Positions 7,639-18,722 of a DNA stretch of 34,019 nt are shown here, in pieces. This DNA comes from Candidatus Uhrbacteria bacterium RIFCSPLOWO2_01_FULL_47_17 (GTDB lineage Bacteria; Patescibacteriota; Patescibacteriia; UBA9934; GWF2-40-263): positions 1 to 34,019 of the forward strand of contig MGEI01000001.1 in NCBI GenBank assembly GCA_001791305.1, written 5' to 3'. The notes below the pieces were generated by a model that made no database searches, had not been told where the DNA came from, and worked only from the letters and a program-made list of their open reading frames with translations. Numbering within the stretch: position 1 is the stretch's first letter; each line of letters opens with the position of its first letter. The position numbers and the translations under genes are program-made.

Positions 7639-7684
7639 GTCATCCCGAGTGAGGAGTCATCGACGAGCCGAGGGATCTCTTCGT
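7639..7684. repeat. Dispersed-type intergenic repeat
   Basis: gtcatcccgagtgaggagtcatcgacgagccgagggatctcttcg with imperfect inverted arms ATCCC/GGGAT, between the rfbB start and the HIT gene stop. Confidence 0.55.
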
Positions 7685-7699
7685 GGGTTTTGTGGCATC

Positions 7700-8125
7700 T
7701 TATTTGCTCGCTCGCATCTCGTCAACGCTCAAACGAATGCGCTTGCCGAGCTCCGCGAGTTCTTCGGATGTTGCGTTCTGATGTCCCCACATCGCATGAC
7801 CATCATTCTCGAAACGAGGTATCAGGTGAAAATGTGTGTGCATAATCACCTGCCCTGCGATCGGACCGTTGTTCGTATTAAAATTAAAATCCGTTGCGCC
7901 GACAGATTGTAAAATGGCTGGCGCGAGTTTTTTAGCGACAGAAAAAAGATGCACAAGCGCTTCGTCAGACGTACACAATATGTTCTCACAGGATTCTTTT
8001 GGAACAAAAAGTGTATGACCTGGATTAACCGGAAAGATATCGAGGAACGCAATCACCCGATCATCTTCATACAGAATCTCTGCCGGAATCTCTTTACGAA
8101 TAATTTTATCAAAAATCGTGTCCAT
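7700..8125 (-). CDS. HIT family protein (histidine triad)
   Basis: MDTIFDKIIRKEIPAEILYEDD…GQVIMHTHFHLIPR; the internal start MDTIF is preferred. Confidence 0.92.
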   Translation of the reverse strand: MDTIFDKIIRKEIPAEILYEDDRVIAFLDIFPVNPGHTLFVPKESCENILCTSDEALVHLFSVAKKLAPAILQSVGATDFNFNTNNGPIAGQVIMHTHFHLIPRFENDGHAMWGHQNATSEELAELGKRIRLSVDEMRASK

Positions 8126-8127
8126 AT

Positions 8128-8487
8128 CTATTTGTACTTTAATAATCGCAACACAAGCAGAGGAACAACAAACGCAACCGCGCTTACGATGAGTCTCCAT
8201 CCTCCAAACATCTCACCGAGATTCCAGGTTAACACAGCGCATAAGATTCCGACCAGAACGAGGGTGGCCTCCTGTATTTTTGGTCGATCTGTATATTCCT
8301 CAACAACGGAACCCCACCAAATTCCAAACACAATCATACCGAGCAAAAACAAGTGCACGGAAAAAAATCGTGCGACAAATCCTGGATGGATGAGATCGAG
8401 TAGCCAAAACAATCCGTAAGACGCAAGGCTGACGAAAAAACCTGTTCGGGCGAGAATTTCTTGATGGTGGGTTTCGAAATGGGGCAT
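8128..8487 (-). CDS. Small multi-pass membrane protein, unknown function
   Basis: 119 aa with several hydrophobic segments; 2-nt gap to the HIT gene. Confidence 0.7.
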   Translation of the reverse strand: MPHFETHHQEILARTGFFVSLASYGLFWLLDLIHPGFVARFFSVHLFLLGMIVFGIWWGSVVEEYTDRPKIQEATLVLVGILCAVLTWNLGEMFGGWRLIVSAVAFVVPLLVLRLLKYK

Positions 8488-8490
8488 ATG

Positions 8491-9960
8491 TTATTGTGCG
8501 CCGGAACCAAGGCTGAAGGCTTGGAATACACTATTCCACCACGATACGGGTGGCCGTTTCATGACCAAATCAATTTGTTTCACGTCCACACTTGTTTTCA
8601 GCTCCTCAATTTCTGGCGTGGAGAATGTGAACTTCCAGCGATTATTGCTGAGCCATAATTGACGCGCATCTAAATGTACTGTTGCCACACTCCATCCATC
8701 TTTGACCACCGGAGGTGTGTAGCGAGCGAGAATATAATTCACGTGGAGTTGATCAAGATCGGTGTGTGGTAACAAGCGAACAGGATCTGGTCGGAAGTAC
8801 TGCGCAGGAGAAAACGCAACCGGTGCGTCTGTCACGACTTCAACATCACCTTTTGTCACGTACACAGACACAAGACCCGGATCCTTAATGGCCGTTGTCG
8901 TTAATTTGTACGGTGCGGGAATCAACAACGACTGTGATCCGATCTTCACCGTCTGCACACTTTCCGCATGTCGTGTTTGCATCGATAGTCGTTTTGCTTC
9001 CGTCCAAAATCTGACAGGAGCAAACGTGTCATGATATCCGGATTCATCGCCAAGATACACGCCGTTCAAAAACACCATCTTCTGTTGCGTGGTTTGAATG
9101 GAGCGCACAAAAATATCTCGACCCGCATGCAGATCAATTTTATAAACCCCTTCCGGAAGCGGAGCGGTTTTGATGGTCAGTGTTTTCAGGACTGATCCAC
9201 GAACATTCGAACTTGTGTTTCCATCATCATCTGATCCGAGAGACAAAATGGGTTGACCTGTTTCATCTGTGACATACACCGTGACCGGGTCGGATCCAGA
9301 ATCTCGATTCATGTCCGTGTACGAAAACACATACGACAACGGCTCATTTTTTACGTACGTTTTAATGGATACAGAGCCGCGCAGCGAAACAGGAATCGTT
9401 TGGGTGATGGTTGAGGCGGTATAATTTGGTAAACGAAACGGAGCGGTGAGACTTGTCTGATACGTCGCGATCTCTTCACGCGAAGGTGGACGCGCCAAAA
9501 AATCCGTTACGGTTTTATACTTCGATGTACGTTGTAACAACATCAAATCCCCATCCGTGATACGCGGCCAGGAAGATTCATCGATGATCAAGTTCTGTAA
9601 CGGCTCGAGGACATATCGATCTGGACTTGTCGCCGCAAGGGCACCGAACTCCACAATCGGTGTGCCATTATTTTTAAACGTCACGGTTGCATCAACTGTA
9701 TCAAACGTGCGGTGAGGATGAACAAAGAAAAAAACAGGATCTTTAAAAATGGTTTGCATCCAATCCCCCTGCTCATCTTTTTTGACAAGACTCACACGAT
9801 CATGTGGTGCAAGGCCGTCCATAAAGGAAGACGTTTCATGTACGGAATGGCTTATCGAGAACGTCCCGCTCGGCACAAAATTCTGCACACCAAGCCAACC
9901 GAGAATGATGATCGGCAGAAGAATAAGGAATCCTTGAATGATGCGTGTGAAAATACTCAT
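8491..9960 (-). CDS. Membrane-anchored extracytoplasmic protein, unknown function
   Basis: N-terminal TM (ITRIIQGFLILLPIIILGWLGV-like); overlaps the upstream GT39-like gene by 4 nt. Confidence 0.75.
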   Translation of the reverse strand: MSIFTRIIQGFLILLPIIILGWLGVQNFVPSGTFSISHSVHETSSFMDGLAPHDRVSLVKKDEQGDWMQTIFKDPVFFFVHPHRTFDTVDATVTFKNNGTPIVEFGALAATSPDRYVLEPLQNLIIDESSWPRITDGDLMLLQRTSKYKTVTDFLARPPSREEIATYQTSLTAPFRLPNYTASTITQTIPVSLRGSVSIKTYVKNEPLSYVFSYTDMNRDSGSDPVTVYVTDETGQPILSLGSDDDGNTSSNVRGSVLKTLTIKTAPLPEGVYKIDLHAGRDIFVRSIQTTQQKMVFLNGVYLGDESGYHDTFAPVRFWTEAKRLSMQTRHAESVQTVKIGSQSLLIPAPYKLTTTAIKDPGLVSVYVTKGDVEVVTDAPVAFSPAQYFRPDPVRLLPHTDLDQLHVNYILARYTPPVVKDGWSVATVHLDARQLWLSNNRWKFTFSTPEIEELKTSVDVKQIDLVMKRPPVSWWNSVFQAFSLGSGAQ

Positions 9961-11567
9961 GGACGTGTGATGCGATAAAGAGACTCAACTCCGAACGATT
10001 GGATAAATTCGATCTGTGCTCCGAGTGGCCCCAATTTTTGTTGATTCAGATAATCCAAATCGATTTGTGGAAATGTGATGCCATAATAATACACGGGAGT
10101 CTGTTCGAGCATCTTTGGAATCATTGCAAACGTTTTTTCAGATCGAAGTGGCACCAGAACATGTCTGCCAGGGAAAAATATTTTATCGGATCTGTCTGTG
10201 ATAATGACACCATTCTCAGGAACGATCGTAAGAACTTCATCGCGAATTTCTTCCGATCGTTGCAATGTTGCGACCACACGCACAAGCGCGTCTTGGCCTT
10301 CGAGATAAACAATGCGCACATTCAGCGCAACCACAAGCAATAAACATGAGAACAAAAGAATCGTTTGATGCTTTTTTGATCGCGCACATTCCGAGATCCA
10401 TGTCATGGAAGTCGCGATAAGCGGTGTCGACATGACAAACAAGGGCAACCAATAACGCACGTACGAATTTGCGATCGTGATTTGTGTTGGATCTGGATTG
10501 TCATTCAATCGCCAACTGCCGTACCAGATACAGAGCCAGAATGCGACAAGCATCGACGCGAGCAGATACATTTTTTGTTTCTTGTTTTTCCACACGATGG
10601 GGAGAGCGCATAATGTAGGAATCGTTAACCACCAAAATAAAAGCAAAAGATAATCACGCGTATTCCAAAATACCGCGCGTGGATGAAATCCAAATGGAAG
10701 CAACCAAGAGAGAAGATCTTCAGAACGTGTTGTCGTGGTAACACGTTGCATGGACGAGACAAATGAATACCCCGTCATGAATGGAGCACTGTATGTTTTG
10801 AAATTGAAAAATAACAGGGTAAGCATGGGAATCGCAAACCCAATTGCAAGGAAACAGATCTTGCGAAGAGAAAAAGTTTTGCGCTCGACAACCAAGAGTG
10901 CAACGAAAAGCGGAATAAGCCAATATACCTCAGAGAGGCGGACAACAAGAGCGAGAGAGAGAAAGAAGCCGGAGAGGAAAAAAGTGAAAGAGTGATGGAG
11001 TGGAAGAGTGGTCGAAGGGGGAGTTTTTTTATTGTTGAAATGCAAGAGGAAGAAGGCGGCGAAGATTACGCAACAGACGAACAAGACATTTGGCATCAGT
11101 CCTCGGGCGGAGTAATACCAGACGGCGGGGTGAAAGAGGAGGAGGAGGCTAGAAATGAAGGCGATGCGTTTTGAAAACCATCGCTCGAGGATTTTATTCC
11201 AGGCGAAGGCTGCAAGAATGACGAGGGTTGGGGTGATGAGGGTGAGCGACCAGGATCCAAGAAGGGCGGTGAGGCTTCCGTATAAAAGCGTCAGACCCAA
11301 AAAACTCACCGGTAACAAAAATGCTCCGTCTGTGATGATGGATCGGGGATGAAGGATGCCCTCGTAGGCGATGTTCATCGCATCAAAAACGCGAAAGGAT
11401 CCTGTGTGTGCAAACGCGCGGACAAAAAAGGCATTCGCGGTTTCGTCTGGAGAAATAAACAAATGTGTGAAGCGAGTGAGCGCAAATGTGCCGACAAAAA
11501 ACAACACAGCGCAAACAATCCACACTGCGTTCGTTCGTAAAAACTTCAACACAGACTTATAAGCCAT
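9957..11567 (-). CDS. GT39/ArnT-like polytopic membrane glycosyltransferase
   Basis: Multi-TM; N-terminal FISPDETANAFFVRAFAHTGSF resembles the conserved acidic first-loop motif of PMT/ArnT-type enzymes. Confidence 0.65.
   Translation of the reverse strand: MAYKSVLKFLRTNAVWIVCAVLFFVGTFALTRFTHLFISPDETANAFFVRAFAHTGSFRVFDAMNIAYEGILHPRSIITDGAFLLPVSFLGLTLLYGSLTALLGSWSLTLITPTLVILAAFAWNKILERWFSKRIAFISSLLLLFHPAVWYYSARGLMPNVLFVCCVIFAAFFLLHFNNKKTPPSTTLPLHHSFTFFLSGFFLSLALVVRLSEVYWLIPLFVALLVVERKTFSLRKICFLAIGFAIPMLTLLFFNFKTYSAPFMTGYSFVSSMQRVTTTTRSEDLLSWLLPFGFHPRAVFWNTRDYLLLLFWWLTIPTLCALPIVWKNKKQKMYLLASMLVAFWLCIWYGSWRLNDNPDPTQITIANSYVRYWLPLFVMSTPLIATSMTWISECARSKKHQTILLFSCLLLVVALNVRIVYLEGQDALVRVVATLQRSEEIRDEVLTIVPENGVIITDRSDKIFFPGRHVLVPLRSEKTFAMIPKMLEQTPVYYYGITFPQIDLDYLNQQKLGPLGAQIEFIQSFGVESLYRITRP
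10990..11016. repeat. Intragenic copy of the GAGTGATGGAGTGG… repeat (other copy 23131-23157)
   Basis: gagtgatggagtggaagagtggtcgaa, 24/27 identical to 23131-23157; read in frame as STTLPLHHS. Confidence 0.75.
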
Positions 11568-12135
11568 ACGTAAACAAACTAATCACCGCAAGCACAATCG
11601 CAAGGGAGAATGTTCCAACCGAAAACGGAATGAACAAATCAAACCCGGCCCAAAGGGCAATCAACAAAAGTGAGATGCCGAGAATTTGGAAAAACATTTT
11701 TGTTTTTCCAAAAATATTGGAACCCATGGGTCTGCCCTGTTTTTTTCGAATATATCCTCCGATCATGATCATGGTATCCACAAATAAAATCAATCCACCA
11801 AAAATAGGGTTGATGTGTTGCATGACAACCAAAATCACCACAGACCCGACAAGGAGCTTATCGGCGAATGGATCATAAAATGTTCCCCACTCCGTAACCT
11901 GGTGACGCAAGCGCGCAACGGAACCATCGAGGGCATCTGTAAACGCCGCAAATAAAAAAAGTGGGACACCGATTTGAAAATTGTCGTAAAATAAAAAATA
12001 CAAAATAAACGGCACAAGCACCATTCGAAACACCGTAATCATGTTTGGGGTGATGAAACGCGGAACAAGGGGCACGAACGTATAGCGCATCACGTAATCA
12101 TGCGGAAACAATTTGCTGGGGTCGCGATGAAGCAT
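11557..12135 (-). CDS. CDP-alcohol phosphatidyltransferase (PgsA-like)
   Basis: DALDGSVARLRHQVTEWGTFYDPFADK matches DGx2ARx8Gx3Dx3D; probable start MLHRDPSK (the 12171 start would overlap the divergent gene). Confidence 0.88.
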   Translation of the reverse strand: MLHRDPSKLFPHDYVMRYTFVPLVPRFITPNMITVFRMVLVPFILYFLFYDNFQIGVPLFLFAAFTDALDGSVARLRHQVTEWGTFYDPFADKLLVGSVVILVVMQHINPIFGGLILFVDTMIMIGGYIRKKQGRPMGSNIFGKTKMFFQILGISLLLIALWAGFDLFIPFSVGTFSLAIVLAVISLFTYGL

Positions 12136-12153
12136 ATGATAAACTGATTTGGT

Positions 12154-14298
12154 ATGCGAAGTCGATTCCACTCTATCACCTTTCCCTTGCTTTTTCTAGG
12201 CATTTTTTGTCTGAACACGTTCCTTATTCATTCTCCACACATTGGGGCGCTTTTGCTTGTTGTGTATCTTCTTTCCATGGGGATACATGTCGTGACATGG
12301 TTACAGCCATCCAGAACGGATGAGCAAGCGAATGGACGTTTGTGGATGGGAATATGGGTCACCCTGTCTGCTGTTGCGATTCTTGGATCGATCGCGTATT
12401 ACGCAGCGTCCGTTCCGGCGATTTTGTTTCAGGGAATCGTGATTGTCTCGATGGCGAGTGTGTTGTTCATGCGCACACGAATCGAATCGCATGCACGGGT
12501 GGGACATGTCACACCCCTACAAGAACGATTGAGGACAATCGTTCTTCGCATGCGATGGCCGATCGCTGCCGCATCCATTTGCGTCATCTTTTCCCTCGGC
12601 CTGTTTTTCCAACTCCTTCAAGCGCATCCAATCGTAACCGCCATTCGCACGCCATGGGATCAATTTTCTCCTTCCATCTTGATCCTTTTTGCGATCGCAA
12701 CACTCATCGTTTCCATCTTGCTTTACCGCGGTCGTGAAAAAACACTCTCAATCAGTTTATTTATCTTCCTCATCGGTTCCCTTTTTTCTTTCATCGCCAT
12801 CACCTATCCAATCGGCTACGGCTTTGACTCGTTCATTCACAAAGCAACAGAAAACCACCTCGCACAATTCGGCACCATCACCCCAAAACCGTTTTACTAC
12901 ATCGGACAATACAGTATCGTCCTCTTTATTGCGCACGCATTTTCTCTCTCCATCGACCTCGTCGACACCTGGCTTCTTCCCCTTCTCGCGACCATCCTTT
13001 TACCCCTCGCATGGTTCAGCGCCGCAAACACCATTTTAAAAAAACCACGCTACGCTCTGCTCACGCTCCTCGGCCTTTTCTTGCTCCCCCTCGACGCGTT
13101 CATCGTCACAACCCCGCAAGGCCTTGGAAACCTCTGGGTTCTTCTTGCCATCCTCGCAAGCGTCCCGTGGCTCTTTGAGGAAACGTCCCCAAACTGGATC
13201 ATCATTGGCATCATAACCCTCTCGACTCTTCTCATTCACCCAATCGCCGGCATTCCCCTCTTTTTCTTTTTCGCCCTCCTCTTTTTTTCCGAACATCACA
13301 ATCGCTTGCCTGATCACGTTTCAAACATCCTCAAATGGACGATCGTCACTGCCGGCTCCCTCGCCCTTCCGGCGAGCTTCATGGTGCAATCCATCAAAAG
13401 CGGACAAGGACTTCATCTCACGTTCGAGAATCTCAATCCGGTTTCCCTCGCCCTCTCCGCCTCTTCCGCCCTCTCCGCCCTTTTCCAAACCCGCTTCAGT
13501 CCCCTCCTCGACTTCGTTTACCTCTACGGACAAAACATCTTTCTTCTCGTCCTTGCCGCAAGCTTGGGTGCGTGGTGGATGTATCACAAGGATCTCTCAG
13601 CAAGAATCCGTGTTTTGTTTCTCATGGTCATTATTCTGGGCGTCAATTATCTTTTGCTCGCAAACGTCATCGACTTTTCCTTCTTGATTGACTACGAACG
13701 GGCAAACTACGCAAACCGTATCATTCCGCTCATTCTCTTTTTTGCAAGTCCGTTTCTTATTCTCGCCTTCGGCCACCTCTCACTGAACCTGCGCACCAAA
13801 CCCATCGCCCTCAAACTCACTTGCCTCGTTCTCCTCACCATGTTTGCAAGTGCATCATTCTATCTCACCTTCCCACGACGAGACGCATATGCAAACAGCC
13901 ATGCGTATAACACAAGCCAAGCGGATCTCGACGCCGTGCATCTCATCGAAGAATGGGCGGAAAGCAAACCATATATCGTACTTGCAAACCAATCCGTTTC
14001 CGCGGCCGCCATTAAAACAATCGGCTTCCGCTATTACGGAAATTTATTTTTCTATCCGATTCCAACTGGAGAAACCATGTATCAAAAATTCTTGGCAATG
14101 AATGAAACGCCGTCTCGTACAACCGTCGAGAGCGCCCTCGCGCTCATTCCAAAAGACGAAAACGTCCGTACGGTTTTTTATGTCGTCGACACGTACTGGT
14201 GGCAAGCCGACCAAATTATTGAAAAAACAAAAGCAATTGCAAACGATTGGATGAGCGTGGGAGGAAGCGTATATGTATTTCGATTTGAGCAAAAATAA
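12154..14298 (+). CDS. Large polytopic membrane protein, possible glycosyltransferase
   Basis: 714 aa, more than 10 hydrophobic segments, soluble C-terminal tail; no diagnostic motif recognised. Confidence 0.7.
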   Translation: MRSRFHSITFPLLFLGIFCLNTFLIHSPHIGALLLVVYLLSMGIHVVTWLQPSRTDEQANGRLWMGIWVTLSAVAILGSIAYYAASVPAILFQGIVIVSMASVLFMRTRIESHARVGHVTPLQERLRTIVLRMRWPIAAASICVIFSLGLFFQLLQAHPIVTAIRTPWDQFSPSILILFAIATLIVSILLYRGREKTLSISLFIFLIGSLFSFIAITYPIGYGFDSFIHKATENHLAQFGTITPKPFYYIGQYSIVLFIAHAFSLSIDLVDTWLLPLLATILLPLAWFSAANTILKKPRYALLTLLGLFLLPLDAFIVTTPQGLGNLWVLLAILASVPWLFEETSPNWIIIGIITLSTLLIHPIAGIPLFFFFALLFFSEHHNRLPDHVSNILKWTIVTAGSLALPASFMVQSIKSGQGLHLTFENLNPVSLALSASSALSALFQTRFSPLLDFVYLYGQNIFLLVLAASLGAWWMYHKDLSARIRVLFLMVIILGVNYLLLANVIDFSFLIDYERANYANRIIPLILFFASPFLILAFGHLSLNLRTKPIALKLTCLVLLTMFASASFYLTFPRRDAYANSHAYNTSQADLDAVHLIEEWAESKPYIVLANQSVSAAAIKTIGFRYYGNLFFYPIPTGETMYQKFLAMNETPSRTTVESALALIPKDENVRTVFYVVDTYWWQADQIIEKTKAIANDWMSVGGSVYVFRFEQK

Positions 14299-14325
14299 AA
14301 AGAACCTCTTTCGAGATTCTGAGGT

Positions 14326-14328
<3 letters not shown>
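14291..14328 (-). terminator. Rho-independent terminator between convergent genes
   Basis: Minus: gaacctcagaatctcgaaagaggttctttttattttt. Confidence 0.8.
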
Positions 14329-16071
<1,743 letters not shown>

Positions 16072-16151
16072 GGTGGACTCCTTTGTATTGCGAGGCTGGG
16101 CGCACCCCTACATTCCCATAAATGCACAAAAACATCAAGAAAACCAGGCTC

Positions 16152-16180
16152 TTGACACGTTTCTAGTTCGTGTGTATTCT
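16152..16180 (+). promoter_or_regulatory. Promoter of the SPFH gene (TTGACA-N17-TATTCT)
   Basis: ttgaca cgtttctagttcgtgtg tattct. Confidence 0.75.
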
Positions 16181-16239
16181 ACACTTAGAGTTTGAAAACG
16201 TGCATTTCGCACAGACAAAACAGACTCATGGAGGACACA

Positions 16240-17112
16240 ATGTTCATCAGCCTTTTTCGCAAAGCGGGCGCGACCGGTCACGTGTTTCTCTTGAAGAGCG
16301 GTGGCGCGAAATCGAAAGGTCTCGCGTGGAGCGGATTCATTCTTCCCTCCACGACCGTCGCCGTCGTTCCGACCACGGTGCGCATCCTCGACTTCTCGGT
16401 CGACGCACGCACGAAGGACAAGCAGAACGTGAGTGTGACGGGCAACCTCAAAGTCACTCTCGATCCGGACGTCGCTTCGAAGAAATTCGACTTCACCGTC
16501 GATCCGAAGAACGGATCGTATGCGAGTCAGTGGGAACAGGATTTGCAGGCGATCGTGCTTGAGCGTGTGCTCGGGCCGGTGCGCAGCTCGGTCAAGAATC
16601 TCGCGATCGAAGACGTTGTGCTCGCGCATGGCGAACTCGAAACGGTCGTGAAGGAAGCGCTGACGGGTGCAGCAAATCCCCTGCTCGCGCGCGGCATCCA
16701 GGTCGAGTCCTGCTCGGTCGATCGGATCGAAGCGGAAGATGAAGATGTTGCGAGTTCGATCGGTGCGAAGGAACGCGAGGAGATGCTCTCGGCGGCCGAC
16801 AAGGCAACGCATGAGCGTCGCATCGCGGCCGCAACGAATGAGCGTGCCGTGCAGACGTACGAAGCAAAGACCAAGCTCGAGCTTGAAAAAGAACGCGCGA
16901 ACTTGATCAAGAAGCAAGGCGAGAACAAAAAGACGGAAGCGCAGGCAGATGCAGACGCGACCAAGATTCGGCTTGTGCCGATGTCGGAAGTCGAGCCGGG
17001 CAAGCTGCTCGCGGCCGCCATCATGGAGATGGCAAAATCGGGTCGGGTCGGCAGTCTCACGATCAGCCCCGAATTGCTCGCGGCGATCAAAGACACGGCG
17101 AGGAACGCATGA
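16240..17112 (+). CDS. SPFH/Band-7-like protein
   Basis: Start at MFISLFRKAG after tggaggacaca; beta-rich N-terminus then a long Ala/Glu/Lys/Arg coiled coil (KEREEMLSAADKATHERRIAAATNERAVQTYEAKTKLELEKERANLIKKQGE). Confidence 0.75.
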   Translation: MFISLFRKAGATGHVFLLKSGGAKSKGLAWSGFILPSTTVAVVPTTVRILDFSVDARTKDKQNVSVTGNLKVTLDPDVASKKFDFTVDPKNGSYASQWEQDLQAIVLERVLGPVRSSVKNLAIEDVVLAHGELETVVKEALTGAANPLLARGIQVESCSVDRIEAEDEDVASSIGAKEREEMLSAADKATHERRIAAATNERAVQTYEAKTKLELEKERANLIKKQGENKKTEAQADADATKIRLVPMSEVEPGKLLAAAIMEMAKSGRVGSLTISPELLAAIKDTARNA

Positions 17113-18023
17113 ACCGCATCGTCCTTGTGACAAAGCACACGCGACTCGAGGAACTTTTGCACGAACACCACACCATGGGTGCTGCCAAATTTGCCCTCGA
17201 GTCGCGCGGAGAATCAATCACGCCGTACGCACAAGAACATGCCCAGCATGAATCTGCCCTCGCGCAGATTCATGCGCAGATTCCGGGAGACATCCCAATC
17301 GCACACGTCACGCGCGACCAGTTACCGAACACGCTCTTTCGCGACACAGACCTCATCATCGTCTGTGGCCCGGACGGACTGTTTGCAAACCTCGCGAAGT
17401 ACGTACATGATCAGCCGATCCTCACGGTCAATCCGGATCGGTCGACCATCGCGGGCGTGCTCATGCTCTTTTCGCCAAGCGAAGTTGGAGGGCAAATTGC
17501 GCGCGTGCAAGAAAACAAACACCGCGTGGAGCGTCTCCCCTTCGTGAAAGCAACCACGGATGATGATCGCGTGATCTGGGGCGTGAACGATTTATTCGTC
17601 GGCCGTAAAGATCACGTGAGCGCACGCTATGAGATTGGATTCGACAACAAAAAAGAATCACAATCCTCAAGCGGCATCATCATCGCGACCGGCGTCGGAG
17701 CAACAGGCTGGATCAAATCGATCGCAACCATGCTCAACGGTTTGAACACCTATCCTCAACCGCACGCACTGTCGAGTCTCCCAACGCCAACCGACTCCGA
17801 ACTCGTCTTCGTCGTCCGAGAACCATTCCCCTCGCCAAACACAGGCATCTCGATCATCACCGGTCGCGTGCGCCCAGGCGATCCACTCACAATCCGCTCG
17901 CAGATGCCAAAAGGTGGATACCTCTTTACCGACGGCGTCGTTGAAAAAGCGATCGAATGGAACGCGGGAACATCAATCACCATCACCGTCGGCGAACGAT
18001 TCGTGACACGGATTGTGCGGTAA
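17109..18023 (+). CDS. NAD kinase / diacylglycerol-kinase-like fold protein
   Basis: DLIIVCGPDGLFANLAKYV in place of GGDG, NDLFVGRKDHVSARYEI, SSSGIIIATGVGATGW; ATGA overlap with the SPFH gene. Confidence 0.75.
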   Translation: MNRIVLVTKHTRLEELLHEHHTMGAAKFALESRGESITPYAQEHAQHESALAQIHAQIPGDIPIAHVTRDQLPNTLFRDTDLIIVCGPDGLFANLAKYVHDQPILTVNPDRSTIAGVLMLFSPSEVGGQIARVQENKHRVERLPFVKATTDDDRVIWGVNDLFVGRKDHVSARYEIGFDNKKESQSSSGIIIATGVGATGWIKSIATMLNGLNTYPQPHALSSLPTPTDSELVFVVREPFPSPNTGISIITGRVRPGDPLTIRSQMPKGGYLFTDGVVEKAIEWNAGTSITITVGERFVTRIVR

Positions 18024-18027
18024 CTCA

Positions 18028-18060
18028 CACGGAACAAACATTGTTCCGTGTTTTTCTTTT
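18028..18060 (+). terminator. Rho-independent terminator of the SPFH/NAD-kinase-like operon
   Basis: cacggaacaaacattgttccgtgtttttctttt. Confidence 0.9.
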
Positions 18061-18062
18061 GC

Positions 18063-18091
18063 TTGACGCAAACGATTGTCTTAGCTACGAT
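18063..18091 (+). promoter_or_regulatory. Promoter TTGACG-N17-TACGAT
   Basis: ttgacg caaacgattgtcttagc tacgat, upstream of the 18135 CDS. Confidence 0.65.
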
Positions 18092-18134
18092 CACCTTGTG
18101 TTCAAAACTGACCACATACAATGCGGAGGAACTC

Positions 18135-18674
18135 ATGTCCATGTTCATTTCACCTCTCGAGGTATCGCGCTCGCATCCACTGCGGCAATCATGGAAAAAA
18201 ATCCATGGATTTGATCTGAGGGAAATCAACATCTTTCGCACTGTTTGCGTGATTTCATTCGTGAGCCTGTTGTGCTTGGTCACGCTCGTCTTCACGAAGA
18301 TTATTCCTCCTTTGGGAGATGGATGGCTGAGCAATGTTGTCTCGTTCGGATTGCTCGCAGGCATCTTTTATGGTGGCATGTTCGGCTGTGCCAACCCTCG
18401 TTCGTTTGATTCAAGTCTCCTGCAGTGCCTGGAGCATATCGAGCTCAAATTAGAGGATCTCCATTCCAAGTCTTGGCCAGATCTTCAAAAACGAGCGCAC
18501 GAAAAACTCCTCTACCTTGCAACTCGAGTGATACAAACAGAGCAGACCTTTCCAGGCAATCCGTATCAACCAAATCGAGTCACCGCGATCAAGGAGTTCG
18601 AACGCGTATTCGATCTGTGTACAAGATTCGGTCTCATTGAAGCAAAGAATTACATCGCGTACTTTTCATCGTAG
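18135..18674 (+). CDS. Hypothetical membrane protein
   Basis: Start MSMFISPLEV after gcggagga; two hydrophobic segments. Confidence 0.7.
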   Translation: MSMFISPLEVSRSHPLRQSWKKIHGFDLREINIFRTVCVISFVSLLCLVTLVFTKIIPPLGDGWLSNVVSFGLLAGIFYGGMFGCANPRSFDSSLLQCLEHIELKLEDLHSKSWPDLQKRAHEKLLYLATRVIQTEQTFPGNPYQPNRVTAIKEFERVFDLCTRFGLIEAKNYIAYFSS

Positions 18675-18691
18675 TCATTCGAAGCAAACTC

Positions 18692-18719
18692 AAAACCGAG
18701 CTCACGCCCGGTTTTTTTC
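18692..18719. terminator. Terminator between convergent genes
   Basis: aaaaccgagctcacgcccggttttttt. Confidence 0.7.
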
Positions 18720-18722
18720 TTT

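Noticed and set aside
12600-13600. Strong pyrimidine bias of the coding strand in the 714-aa membrane protein gene
   Set aside because: Explained by Leu/Ser/Phe/Pro-rich TM segments and codon choice; no independent structure seen.
16527-17171. 214-aa minus-strand ORF opposite the SPFH gene
   Set aside because: Second antisense shadow ORF, Ser/Ala-rich low-complexity translation without family motifs.
16135-17217. 360-aa minus-strand ORF opposite the SPFH gene
   Set aside because: Arg/His-rich shadow ORF antisense to a well-supported CDS with promoter and SD; no recognisable domain.
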